From: an uncultured Clostridia bacterium | GTDB taxonomy: Bacteria > Bacillota > Clostridia > Lachnospirales > CAG-274 | Assembly: GCA_944384235.1 (NCBI GenBank) | Contig: CALWSP010000025.1 | Span: forward strand, 1-64,000 | Length of the DNA stretch: 64,000 nt | Direction: 5' to 3' | Shown here: in pieces, positions 1 through 8,122 of the stretch | How positions within the stretch are numbered: position 1 is the stretch's first letter | Layout of the letters: every line of letters starts with the position of its first letter | Notes under the pieces: generated by a model | Databases searched by the model: none | Seen by the model: only the letters and a program-made list of their open reading frames with translations | What the model was told of the DNA's origin: nothing | Program-made: the position numbers and the translations under genes

Positions 1-518
1 ACTGCTTGTTGCAATATAGATTGACGAAGTTTTCCTACACACTCTTTTTGTTCAACTATATTATTTTTCAATTCATTAGTTAATTGCTGCGTATTTTCAA
101 TAATAGGAATTAACTTATTCTGTTTATCTATATCAATGTAATGAATATAATAATTAGAAAATATTTTTCTGTTAATGGCTAATTTTGAAGTCCCAGTCGC
201 CGTATCTTTAACTATGTTTTCTCTGAATGTATTAAAATAATAATAGTAAAATTTCAAGTTTATTTTATTTATATATTCATCTTTAGGAGTTAATATAAAA
301 CATAAATCACTTGAAATAAATTTACCGTTTACATAATGTGTTCTTCCTAAAGAACCTGATGCAGCCATAGCAAAAACCAAAGCCTCGCAATCATGCGAAT
401 ATGTAATGTGTGTCTTCCAATCTTCACTCGCAGTGACAAAATCATATTGTCCCGGTGTGCATTTTGAACTTTGTAAAGTTCCCTTTTCTATATTAAACAT
501 TTTACCTATTTTAATCAT
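1..518 (-). CDS. hsdS: Type I restriction-modification specificity subunit HsdS, 3' truncated by window edge
   Basis: HsdS chooses the target sequence of the HsdR2M2S complex. The reading frame stays open from ATG at 518 to base 1. It starts MIKIGKMFNIEKGTLQSS and contains VFAMAASGSLGRTHY and KFISSDLCFIL, typical of the first target-recognition domain of this family. It then passes into a helix with KLRQSILQQA, typical of the conserved spacer between the two recognition domains. The start ATG overlaps the hsdM stop as ATGA, so the two are translationally coupled. Only about 172 residues are visible; the second recognition domain must lie to the left. The recognised sequence cannot be deduced. 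Confidence 0.88.
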   Translation of the reverse strand, partial: MIKIGKMFNIEKGTLQSSKCTPGQYDFVTASEDWKTHITYSHDCEALVFAMAASGSLGRTHYVNGKFISSDLCFILTPKDEYINKINLKFYYYYFNTFRENIVKDTATGTSKLAINRKIFSNYYIHYIDIDKQNKLIPIIENTQQLTNELKNNIVEQKECVGKLRQSILQQA

Positions 519-1939
519 TTTTTTAATTCCTCACTAATCATAGAAATTAAATTTTGTGATTTTTTAAATGAAACATTTAAATAACTAACAATATCATCTA
601 TTGCTAATACTTCATTACTATTTAATTTATTAGGATTTTTGAAATCCAAATTATAGTTTCTCACTTTAATTTCATCAATAGAAACTTTCCATGCACAATT
701 AGTTTCAGTTCTATTATTCCACCATTCTTTTTCAGCATTAAATTCATCATACCTTATCGGTTTTGTTTTGGTATAATTTTTATATCCTTCCGGAAGCTGA
801 TGTTCGTAAAACCATACTTCTGTTGTTTTTCCTCGTTCCAAGAATAACAAGTTCGTATTTATGCCAGTATAAGGTGCAAAGACCCCATTCGGTAATCTGA
901 CAATTGTATGCAAATTAAATTCATTTAGAAGTTTTTCCTTGATTTTTGTTTTTGCGCCCTCTCCAAATAAGAAACCATCAGGAAGAACAATAGCTGCTCT
1001 ACCTGTTTGATTAAGTTTGTACATTAGCAAAATCAAAAACAAATCCGCTGTTTCTTTTGTTTTTAGCACTTTAGGGAAATTATCTTGTATCCCATCTTCT
1101 TCAATCCCCCCAAATGGAGGATTCGTTAGGATAATATCCACTTTATCTTTTGCTTTTATATCCTTTACCGGATAGCCCAAAGAATTATCATGCATAATTT
1201 GCGGATTATCAATATTATGTAAAATCATATTTGTAGTACACAACATATGCGGCAAAGGTTTCTTTTCAACACCCAAAATTGATTGTTGCAATATTTTTTC
1301 ATCATCAATATTTTTAACTTGCTTTCTTAAATGTTCCAATGCACAAACCAAAAATCCACCTGTACCACAAGCAAAATCCAAAACCTTTTCTCCCAATTTT
1401 GGATTTACCATATCAACCATAAACTGCGTAACTGGTCTTGGTGTATAATATTCACCCGAGTTGCCTGCACTTTGCAAATCTTTTAGTATGCTTTCGTAAA
1501 TGTCATTAAATAAATGTCTGTCAGATGTTTTATCGAAGTCAATCTCGTTTAATTTGTTTATTACACTTCGCATAAGCGTACCGGACTTCATATAATTATA
1601 ACTATCCTCAAACAATGACTTTACAAGCCATTCTTTTGAATCGCTTTTTTCAGTCAGTTGCCAATCTTTAAATGTTTTAAATAATTTATTATTTACAAAA
1701 TCGAGCAATTCATCGCCCGTTATACCTTCATCATCAGCTGCCCAATCAGACCATCTCAAGCCGTCAGGAATGATATACTTATAATTATCTGAAAGAAGTT
1801 CCCATTCTTTTTCTTTTGAATCAAATATTTTTAAAAACAACATCCATACAAGTTGAGATATTCTTTGTGCGTCACCATCAACACCTGCGTCTTGACGCAT
1901 TATATCTTGTACGGATTTTATTGTGGTTGATATACTCAT
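515..1939 (-). CDS. hsdM: Type I restriction-modification DNA methyltransferase subunit HsdM
   Basis: N6-adenine methyltransferase of the type I system; with HsdS it methylates host sites, and with HsdR it forms the restriction enzyme. The 474-aa protein begins with the helical HsdM N-terminal domain (about residues 1-150). It has the SAM-binding motif I DFACGTGGF at 188-196 and catalytic motif IV NPPFGG at 273-278, the order expected for gamma-type N6 methylases. GEYYTPRPV at 162-170 is the usual conserved stretch before motif I. Start is ATG at 1939, 12 bases after the hsdR stop. Full length and apparently intact. It is the middle gene of hsdR-hsdM-hsdS. Confidence 0.96.
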   Translation of the reverse strand: MSISTTIKSVQDIMRQDAGVDGDAQRISQLVWMLFLKIFDSKEKEWELLSDNYKYIIPDGLRWSDWAADDEGITGDELLDFVNNKLFKTFKDWQLTEKSDSKEWLVKSLFEDSYNYMKSGTLMRSVINKLNEIDFDKTSDRHLFNDIYESILKDLQSAGNSGEYYTPRPVTQFMVDMVNPKLGEKVLDFACGTGGFLVCALEHLRKQVKNIDDEKILQQSILGVEKKPLPHMLCTTNMILHNIDNPQIMHDNSLGYPVKDIKAKDKVDIILTNPPFGGIEEDGIQDNFPKVLKTKETADLFLILLMYKLNQTGRAAIVLPDGFLFGEGAKTKIKEKLLNEFNLHTIVRLPNGVFAPYTGINTNLLFLERGKTTEVWFYEHQLPEGYKNYTKTKPIRYDEFNAEKEWWNNRTETNCAWKVSIDEIKVRNYNLDFKNPNKLNSNEVLAIDDIVSYLNVSFKKSQNLISMISEELKK

Positions 1940-1951
1940 TATATTATCTCC

Positions 1952-4345
1952 TTATGCTACATACAGCTCTCTTTCTAATTCTGTAATAGCTTCCATAAAT
2001 TTATCTTTGTTGCCGAAACTTTTAATTATTTCGACTAAAGTTCCAAAGCGTGCCATATCAGGAACTTTTAATATCTCAATGCTTTCGATATTTTCAAGTC
2101 CCTCATTTGCATATTTATCAAGTAATGCTTCCAATACTTGTCTTGCAACATCATTGTATTTCCCAAAATAGTTTCGTTTTTTTACATTATTTGCACGTTC
2201 TTTTCGTGTAAGAGGGGGCATATCAAAAGCAATGTGGCAAATTAAGTCAAACGGATCTAAATCTTTTGAAACCTCTTCTTGCAGTTCATCAAAGAAAATG
2301 CCTTTTTCTTCAAGTTCTTTAATAATTGCAGTTTTCTTATCAGCGCTATTCCATTTTTGTAAAAACTCGTCTAATGTTGCATATTCCTTACGAATATTTT
2401 TCTTGGTATAGTCCACAAGACTTTCAGTTATTAATTTACCGTTAGCGTCTAAATACTGAACTCTTTCATTTATAATAGACACAGGCACATCATCAACATA
2501 ATATTTTATTTGTTTTGGTTTACCATTATCATCTGGATCGAATGTAATATCTGGCGGTGCATTGTTTACATTATCTTCATTTTCTGGAATGTCTGTATCC
2601 GCCTCGTCATCAACCGGAATGTCCTCGGTGTCTTCTATAGGAATTTCTCCGTCAGTTTCTTTGATTTTTACAGGCTCACCATCAAAATCTTTGTCTGCAA
2701 ATAACTTCGTTACATTTCTAAAGTCAATTATCGTAAAATACAGTTTATCATGTTCTTCATTGATTCTTGTACCACGCCCAATTATTTGCTTAAACTCAGT
2801 CATGCTGTTAATATTGCTATCCAAAATGATAAATTTACAAGTGTCAACATCAACCCCTGTTGTCAACAGTTTACTTGTTGTTACCAAAACAGGATATGTC
2901 TCTTCCGGATTCATAAAATTATCAAGTTCTTCAACACCTTCGCTGTCACTTGTCATCTGCATAACATATTTATAATTCTGATTAACTAAATCGGCATTTT
3001 CATTTCTTAAAGCCTGTGCCATGCGTTGTGCATGATTTTGGTCAACACAAAAGAAAATAGTTTTTGCAAACCGAGAATTGTTTTTCTTTAAAAATTCTGT
3101 TACTCGTTTTGCTACAAGTTCAGTTCTTTGCTCTAAAACTAAGTTTCTATCATAGTCTTTAATATTGTACTCTCTATCTTCTATTTCATATCCATATTTA
3201 TCTGTTTTACCCTTTGTTGGTCGATAACCTTCTAAATCTTTATCAATTCCGACCCTGATAACTTTATACGGAGCAAGGAAACCATCCTCGATACCTTGTT
3301 TGAGTGAATATGTATATATAGGCTCGCCAAAATATTCAATATTAGATGTATCTTTTGTTTCTTTTGGCGTTGCTGTCATACCTATTTGTGTCGCATTCTT
3401 AAAATATTCTAAGATTTTACGCCATGCCGAATTATCTTTTGCGCTACCTCTATGACACTCATCTACAACAATAAGGTCAAAGAAATCGGGCGAAAAGTCT
3501 TTATATGTATCAGAAAATCCATCTTTGCCGGTAACTCCTTGATAAATAGCAAAATACATTTCGTATGCTTTGTTAGCATCTCTGTTTTTGATTTTTATCA
3601 TTTTTCTATTATTAGTATCAGCATTGAAAAATTTAAAATCTTTCCGCATGGGATCATCAACAAGAACATTTCTATCTGCTAAAAACAATATTCTTTTCTT
3701 GCTCTTTGCTTTCCATAATCTATATATAATTTGAAAAGCAGTATACGTTTTCCCTGTTCCTGTAGCCATAATAAGCAATATACGATTTTGCCCATTTGCT
3801 ATAGCTTCAATTGTTCTGTTTACAGCATTACATTGATAATAACGAGGTCTTCTATTATTGTTTGGATTAAAATAATATTCTTGTGATACTATTTTATCTG
3901 CTTCGTCATCAATATTTTTAAACAGTTTATATTTATGCCATAATTCGTCAGGTGAAGGAAATTTATCAAGCGTGAGTTCGGTTTGCACTTTGCCTTCTTG
4001 AGTAGTTTTATCATAAAACATAAATCCATCACCATTTGAGGTAAAAACAAATGGGATGTCTAAAATCTCTGCATATTCAAGAGCCTGTTCCATTCCATCA
4101 CCAACACTATGTTTGTTATCTTTTGCTTCTACGATGGCAATAGGAATATTAGGTTTCCAATATAGAACATAGTCCGCTCGTTTCTTTTCTCCACGTTTTA
4201 CAGTTTTTCTGCGAACAATTACTTTACCATTTGTAAACGAAACTTCCTCTCTCATCTGTAGATCTCTATCCCAGCCTGCTGAGAGAATTGCAGGAGTTAT
4301 ATATTTAGTTCTTATATCCTGTTCAGTCATATCTTTCTTATTCAC
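1952..4345 (-). CDS. hsdR: Type I restriction endonuclease subunit HsdR
   Basis: ATP-dependent translocase and nuclease subunit. I place the start at GTG 4345, giving 797 aa, because an AGGGGG Shine-Dalgarno lies seven bases upstream; a longer frame open to 4399 would overlap the preceding gene. The N-terminal nuclease domain shows a PD-(D/E)xK arrangement: D58 in ADYVLYW and E73-A-K75 in VEAKD. Superfamily 2 helicase motifs follow: Walker A MATGTGKTYTA near 193-203, the DECH box in VVDECHRG, motif III GMTATP, and QIIGRGTRI for motif VI. An acidic linker of Asp/Glu-rich residues lies around 620-665, before the C-terminal domain of EcoEI-type HsdR proteins. No frameshift is seen. Confidence 0.95.
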   Translation of the reverse strand: MNKKDMTEQDIRTKYITPAILSAGWDRDLQMREEVSFTNGKVIVRRKTVKRGEKKRADYVLYWKPNIPIAIVEAKDNKHSVGDGMEQALEYAEILDIPFVFTSNGDGFMFYDKTTQEGKVQTELTLDKFPSPDELWHKYKLFKNIDDEADKIVSQEYYFNPNNNRRPRYYQCNAVNRTIEAIANGQNRILLIMATGTGKTYTAFQIIYRLWKAKSKKRILFLADRNVLVDDPMRKDFKFFNADTNNRKMIKIKNRDANKAYEMYFAIYQGVTGKDGFSDTYKDFSPDFFDLIVVDECHRGSAKDNSAWRKILEYFKNATQIGMTATPKETKDTSNIEYFGEPIYTYSLKQGIEDGFLAPYKVIRVGIDKDLEGYRPTKGKTDKYGYEIEDREYNIKDYDRNLVLEQRTELVAKRVTEFLKKNNSRFAKTIFFCVDQNHAQRMAQALRNENADLVNQNYKYVMQMTSDSEGVEELDNFMNPEETYPVLVTTSKLLTTGVDVDTCKFIILDSNINSMTEFKQIIGRGTRINEEHDKLYFTIIDFRNVTKLFADKDFDGEPVKIKETDGEIPIEDTEDIPVDDEADTDIPENEDNVNNAPPDITFDPDDNGKPKQIKYYVDDVPVSIINERVQYLDANGKLITESLVDYTKKNIRKEYATLDEFLQKWNSADKKTAIIKELEEKGIFFDELQEEVSKDLDPFDLICHIAFDMPPLTRKERANNVKKRNYFGKYNDVARQVLEALLDKYANEGLENIESIEILKVPDMARFGTLVEIIKSFGNKDKFMEAITELERELYVA

Positions 4346-4361
4346 TATGCCACCCCCTAAG

Positions 4362-4562
4362 CTATTCATTCTTATTTCTAAATCCAATATATTTTCCACT
4401 CTTTATTCTTGCATCAGCCGGCTTTTGTGCATCAGGAGGCAACAGCCAAACGCCAGATATTTTAACTGCACCTTTTATACGACCATCAGCGCATAATTTA
4501 TGAACACGTCTCGGTGACACTTCCCATAATTCACTTGCTTGTTGCACAGTCATAAAATCCAT
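4362..4562 (-). CDS. Small helix-turn-helix DNA-binding protein, first gene of the hsd operon
   Basis: A 66-aa protein starting MDFMTVQQASELWEVSPRRV, a MerR/excisionase-like HTH in which the second helix carries SPRRVHKLCADGRI; the tail has a KISGVWLLP wing. Start is ATG 4562, chosen because AGGTGAGG lies nine bases upstream; an in-frame GTG at 4577 overlaps that ribosome site. It is followed after 16 bases by hsdR and reads from the strong promoter at 4601-4629. In this position it may regulate the restriction operon, or it may be an excisionase-type factor of the element. The role is inference; the HTH fold is clear from sequence. Confidence 0.75.
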   Translation of the reverse strand: MDFMTVQQASELWEVSPRRVHKLCADGRIKGAVKISGVWLLPPDAQKPADARIKSGKYIGFRNKNE

Positions 4563-4600
4563 TTGGATATCCCTCACCTAATTATAATAATACATTTTAT

Positions 4601-4629
4601 ATTATATACGAACGTGCGAACTATGTCAA
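4601..4629 (-). promoter_or_regulatory. Consensus sigma-A promoter of the hsd operon with GTTCG direct repeats
   Basis: Reading the minus strand, TTGACA (4629-4624) and TATAAT (4606-4601) are separated by exactly 17 bases, a perfect consensus. The spacer contains two GTTCG copies spaced by CAC, a likely operator. The stretch GTTCGTATATAATATAA is almost identical to the promoter at 7330-7358. The interval 4630-4797 upstream of it shows no gene. Confidence 0.8.
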
Positions 4630-4797
4630 TCCTTTCACAGAAAGTTCGTCAATATCCACCATAAGAATTTATTGTTTCTTTTTCACAACTAAACAAACGA
4701 ATAAAATCCTTGATAAATCAGGCTTTACATCGTTTAAAAACTGAAAACTAGGATTTTCACAATATCAAAAATGATGTTCTATTGCATTGCATATTTT

Positions 4798-5934
4798 TTA
4801 TTTCGCCATATCCGACCTATTTCTATGTTTCGTTTTATTTACGGATTTCAGCAATTCCTGAACCTTATCAATACCGAGAAAAACTTTTATCTTTTTGAAA
4901 TCTCTGACCTCAACACTCATTTTACTATTCTCTAGTTTCAAATCCCAATTTGCAGATTTCAACCGTTCTTTCTCTTGATAAAGCTCCGTCATTTTTTCTG
5001 TTGCCTGTTCCGCTTGTTTTTCAGCGATATAGCATTTTCTTGCAAGAGTTTTTATAATGCCTATCAGCTTTTTTATAACCGGCTCAACAAATTTTGTTTT
5101 ATATGCCTTTGCTGACATCAAAGACGGCGGCTCCGGGATTTTATAATCATCGCCCTTTATCTTCGCAGTTATTGTCATCGCATATTCTTCTGCACTTTTG
5201 TATGCAGATATTTTCTGCTCAATATCAAACTTTTTCTCTTGTAGATTTTCAACCTCTTCGATAAGTTTATCACGCTTAAATTCGCTGACGGATTTATGCT
5301 TTTCGTGTGTGCCTTTTTGTTCCCATTTGATGCCGTGTTCAAGCATAATTTTTGATAGGACTTCTTTTTCAGAATCCCGCCATTGATTGAGTTCCGTGTT
5401 GCTTCGTCCTGTGCCGTTAAAACCTTGCTGTTTTAACGCACCTTTCATTGACACCCTTGTATCAAGTCCACGCTTACTGCCTGTTGTGAACGGAACAAAA
5501 TCAATATGTAGATGCGGCGTTGCTTCGTCCATATGTAAGTGAGCTGAGAATACATACAAATTTGGATTTCGGTCTTGAAAGCCTTGTATATATTCATCAA
5601 GAATTTTCTTTGCGAGCTGTCCGTTTTCGGTTTCAGCTCCCATATTATCCTTATCGCCAATCTGTATAATAATTTCAGTAAAAGGTTTTTCCTGCTTGCT
5701 CTCTTGACTAATCTTCTTATAATAATTTTTGATTTCCCTGTCCTTGCGAATTTGTTTTGCGTTATATCTATTAACGGCATCGTCAAACAGTTTGTGATAC
5801 ACATTTCTGATATTTTCATTGCAGTAAACTATGTTATTCCCCGTCCGTTCTTTATCAACATTTTGTGCAGTAAATTTTCTGTCATTATGATTTACTGAAC
5901 CTTTGCCGGTCATTATAGATATTGTTCTTTGCAT
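4798..5934 (-). CDS. MobV/Pre-family relaxase (plasmid recombination/mobilization protein)
   Basis: Nicks oriT and leads the strand during mobilization. The 378-aa protein starts MQRTISIMTGKGS at ATG 5934; GAGGTG lies nine bases upstream, and the in-frame GTG at 5946 is part of that ribosome site. The relaxase signature HLHMDEATPHLHIDFVPF (about residues 127-144) supplies the metal-binding histidines, and LDTRVSMKGALKQQGF follows, as in Mob_Pre proteins of gut Firmicutes elements. The C-terminal half is a Lys/Glu-rich coiled coil ending NKTKHRNRSDMAK. From memory, relatives are often longer, so C-terminal shortening is possible. It lies directly beside the repeat-rich non-coding block expected to contain oriT. 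Confidence 0.9.
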   Translation of the reverse strand: MQRTISIMTGKGSVNHNDRKFTAQNVDKERTGNNIVYCNENIRNVYHKLFDDAVNRYNAKQIRKDREIKNYYKKISQESKQEKPFTEIIIQIGDKDNMGAETENGQLAKKILDEYIQGFQDRNPNLYVFSAHLHMDEATPHLHIDFVPFTTGSKRGLDTRVSMKGALKQQGFNGTGRSNTELNQWRDSEKEVLSKIMLEHGIKWEQKGTHEKHKSVSEFKRDKLIEEVENLQEKKFDIEQKISAYKSAEEYAMTITAKIKGDDYKIPEPPSLMSAKAYKTKFVEPVIKKLIGIIKTLARKCYIAEKQAEQATEKMTELYQEKERLKSANWDLKLENSKMSVEVRDFKKIKVFLGIDKVQELLKSVNKTKHRNRSDMAK

Positions 5935-5946
5935 AATATTCTTCAC

Positions 5947-6235
5947 CTCAATTCTGTTAGAGTGGGTACTCGTTTATAAGTAATTTGGTTTTGTTACTTT
6001 TGTCAAAAGTAACGCAAATGCACTTTTGTCAGCATAGCCAACAAAAATGCGGCAATCTGCGATTGTTTGCGCTCTTGCAGAGGGCTTATTCGGCTGCCGC
6101 CGAAGTGTGCGCTGCTTGTAGCCACACACCCCGCAAACGGCAAATATTTTTGAAAAAATCCGCCGCTTGCAAAGGTAGAGAATACAGAAATTTACTGCCA
6201 TTCTGTATTCTCTCCTATCGTCTGTCTTAATCAAT
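5947..6235. other. Candidate origin of transfer (oriT) region
   Basis: Non-coding stretch just upstream of the relaxase gene. It has GAGT-GGGT-ACTC at 5960-5971, a 21-base near-palindrome at 5993-6013 (GTTACTTTT arms), a second inverted repeat with arms GCACTTTTGT and ACAAAAATGC at 6020-6029/6041-6050, and a perfect GC-rich hairpin TTCGGC-TGCC-GCCGAA at 6089-6104. ACTTTTGTCA occurs twice, at 5996 and 6022, a 26-base period. Clustered inverted and direct repeats next to a mob gene are the usual look of oriT. The nic site cannot be fixed by eye. Confidence 0.55.
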
Positions 6236-7003
6236 CTATTTATAAAATGTCTGATTAAACAGCCGTTCAATGTACGCATCATAATTTATGAGCGTCCTAA
6301 AAATGCAACTCGCAAGATATGCCGATTCGCATTTTACATTTTTGGCTTGGAGATATACTTCGACAGCTCTGTCTAATATCTCCGGCATCATTTCATCAAT
6401 GAGCTTTCTTTTTATCTGCTCATTTTTATATGTAATCCCCTCAACTGTAATTTCGGATTTATCCCAAAGAATTTCCATCGCTTTCCGCGCTAAATTCTTT
6501 ATTGCTTAGGACGGATAATCGTTATCTCGTTCAGGGTGAAAATAACACTCGTCAAGATAATAATAAAATTCTTCTGTTTTTAAATCCACAACCTCACCTT
6601 CTTGTTGTAGTGGTTTTTGTTCCATGATTTTTATTCAATGGTTTTTGTTATTGCCCTCTATATCGGATAGGGGGTGCCTGTCCGGTATAGAGGGAGTATC
6701 TTCACAGCAAATAGGCAATGGCTCTATGTGGTAGAGGTTGCTTGTCTGATGATTTTTGCCTTGCGGCGTTTTTAAATAACGCCGCTGCTTGGAAATAAAG
6801 CCTTTCTTCTCTAAAGAAGCTGTTACCTTTCGCACCTGTGATTCGCTGATTTTGCAATCAAACGCAATCCTTTGCGCTGAGGGAAAACAGGTCATTGTTT
6901 TTCTGTCGGCTCTCATGCAGAGATAGGCATACACTTTAAATTCGTATACGTCTAAGCCACACTGAAAAATCTTATTTTCAAGCATAAAAAAGTTTCCGCT
7001 CAC
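6236..7003 (-). pseudogene. HTH replication-associated protein interrupted by two in-frame stop codons
   Basis: Three open segments share one frame. 7003-6635 (GTG start, 122 aa) has a winged HTH: CFPSAQRIAFDCKISESQV, then RKVTASLEKKGFISKQRRY. 6625-6506 (39 aa) reads MEQKPLQQEGEVVDLKTEEF onward, and 6478-6236 (80 aa) reads MEILWDKSEITVEGITY onward. A TGA at 6637-6635 and a TAA at 6508-6506 separate them; without them the frame gives a 255-aa protein. HTH proteins of this look, often near 250 aa, accompany relaxases on Clostridia elements, so decay by nonsense mutation is the simplest reading. Separate translation of the pieces is possible but ribosome sites for the second and third are poor. 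Confidence 0.6.
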
Positions 7004-7039
7004 ATAAAACCACCGCCTTTCTTTTGATTTTTGTTACGG

Positions 7040-7279
7040 TTATTTTATAGAAGTGTCTTTAAAATAACCCGTTTCTTCCCATACCTTTTTATCGGGGCAA
7101 TAGTAGTTATACTCGCTCGAATTTTCAAGTTTCATTGCATACCCAAATTTTAAAACACCCTGCTGCAATCCGATTCTTACATATTGAGCGTCTTTACCAA
7201 TTGCCTTTGCGATTTCTGTTATAGGAACATTTCTTCCGGTGAAATTCGGAAGTTCAATAAATGTTTTTCTTTCATTCAT
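7040..7279 (-). CDS. Small HTH/excisionase-like DNA-binding protein of the mobile element
   Basis: A 79-aa protein containing VPITEIAKAIGKDAQYVRIG followed by LQQGVLKFGYAMKL, which fits an HTH with a short wing as in small excisionase-like proteins of Firmicutes integrative elements. AGGAGG lies 11 bases before ATG 7279. It is the first gene after the strong promoter at 7330-7358 and lies divergent from the Xre regulator. An excisionase or copy-control role is likely but not shown. Family assignment is from the general pattern only. Confidence 0.7.
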   Translation of the reverse strand: MNERKTFIELPNFTGRNVPITEIAKAIGKDAQYVRIGLQQGVLKFGYAMKLENSSEYNYYCPDKKVWEETGYFKDTSIK

Positions 7280-7308
7280 TTTATGTAATACCTCCTGTTA
7301 AAACCTAC

Positions 7309-7321
7309 GCACTCTCAGTGC
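7309..7321. promoter_or_regulatory. Palindromic operator candidate GCACT-CTC-AGTGC
   Basis: Perfect inverted repeat with 5-base arms lying at the expected transcription start of the leftward promoter (its -10 is 7330-7335). Position suggests repressor binding, perhaps by the divergent Xre protein. Confidence 0.45.
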
Positions 7322-7329
7322 ATAATTAT

Positions 7330-7358
7330 ATTATACACGAACTTTCACGACTTGTCAA
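7330..7358 (-). promoter_or_regulatory. Consensus promoter for the leftward mobile-element operon
   Basis: On the minus strand TTGACA (7358-7353) and TATAAT (7335-7330) stand 17 bases apart. The spacer has two TCGTG copies (TCGTG-AAAGT-TCGTG). It drives the 79-aa HTH gene and probably the broken rep gene and relaxase. Compare the promoter at 4601-4629. Confidence 0.8.
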
Positions 7359-7390
7359 TGCGTTTTTCGCAAAAATATGTAATAAAAATT

Positions 7391-7431
7391 CTTAAAATGT
7401 ACTTGAAATTCATTTTAAGTTGTGCTATAAT
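7391..7431 (+). promoter_or_regulatory. Promoter and inverted-repeat operator of the Xre regulator gene
   Basis: TTGAAA (7403-7408), a 17-base spacer and TATAAT (7426-7431) form a good sigma-A promoter. A perfect 9-base inverted repeat CTTAAAATG (7391-7399) / CATTTTAAG (7411-7419) brackets the -35 box, an ideal place for autorepression by the Xre protein made from this promoter. Confidence 0.75.
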
Positions 7432-7451
7432 GATTTCAGAGGTGATGAGTA

Positions 7452-8078
7452 GTGGAGAATATTCAAATATTAATTGGTGAAAAAATTACAGAACAGCGAA
7501 AAAGAGCAGGCATGAGCCAAACTGAGCTTGCAGAAAAATTAAATAAATCACTCCGAACGGTTCAAAAATACGAAAACGGGGAGATTGATATGCCTGTTTC
7601 TGTTTTGAAGCAGATTGCTGAAACTTTGAATATATCATTAAATTATTTAGTGGGCTATGATTCTTCGCATATAAAGTTAGAGAATGTATCAGACGTTCTT
7701 GCTTTTTTATATGAGCTTGATAGAAAAAAAGAAATACAATTTGATATAGAACTTATTAAAACAGATATGGAAGATTGGAAGTGCAGCCTTGTTTTTGACG
7801 GAAAACATAAAGAAGCAGTCCATAACTGTGATCTTTGTCTGGAAATGGAGAATTTAAAGAACAATCGTGAAGCTCTTGAAACATATTGGATTGGATATGA
7901 TACTTATGAGGCGTGGGAGAAACAATCGGTAGACCATTTCAAAAGCTGGGCTCTTACAGATAAAAAAAGAGAATATTTAGATACAACTCAGAGAATTATT
8001 AAACGCAATGAATTGGATAAGCTGCGGCTTGAAGAAATGCGTAAAAAATCACAGCAAAATGATGATAGTGAGCAATAA
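7452..8078 (+). CDS. Xre-family HTH transcriptional regulator of the mobile element
   Basis: 208 aa. Residues 6-63 are a Cro/C1-type HTH: ITEQRKRAGMSQTELAEKLN, then SLRTVQKYENGEIDMPVSVL and IAETLNISLNYLVGYD. The remainder (80-208) is charged and helical, with no recognised domain; it may sense a ligand or mediate oligomerization. Start is GTG 7452 with AGGTGAT upstream; an ATG at 7445 is out of frame. It is divergent from the leftward element operon, the classic place for a lysogeny-type repressor controlling excision and transfer. It precedes the recombinase gene by 44 bases on the same strand. Confidence 0.88.
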   Translation: MENIQILIGEKITEQRKRAGMSQTELAEKLNKSLRTVQKYENGEIDMPVSVLKQIAETLNISLNYLVGYDSSHIKLENVSDVLAFLYELDRKKEIQFDIELIKTDMEDWKCSLVFDGKHKEAVHNCDLCLEMENLKNNREALETYWIGYDTYEAWEKQSVDHFKSWALTDKKREYLDTTQRIIKRNELDKLRLEEMRKKSQQNDDSEQ

Positions 8079-8122
8079 GCTCTTATCATAAATATTAAAA
8101 TTTTAAAGGAGGTTTTGGAGAT

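Noticed and set aside
5974..6282. 102-aa minus-strand open frame in the candidate oriT block
   Set aside because: Runs through inverted repeats, begins inside the end of the broken HTH gene, has no good ribosome site and no protein-like composition.
6506..7003. TGA/TAA recoding as an explanation of the interrupted HTH gene
   Set aside because: TGA and TAA both serve as ordinary stops in the surrounding genes (hsdM ends with TGA), so nonsense mutation is simpler.
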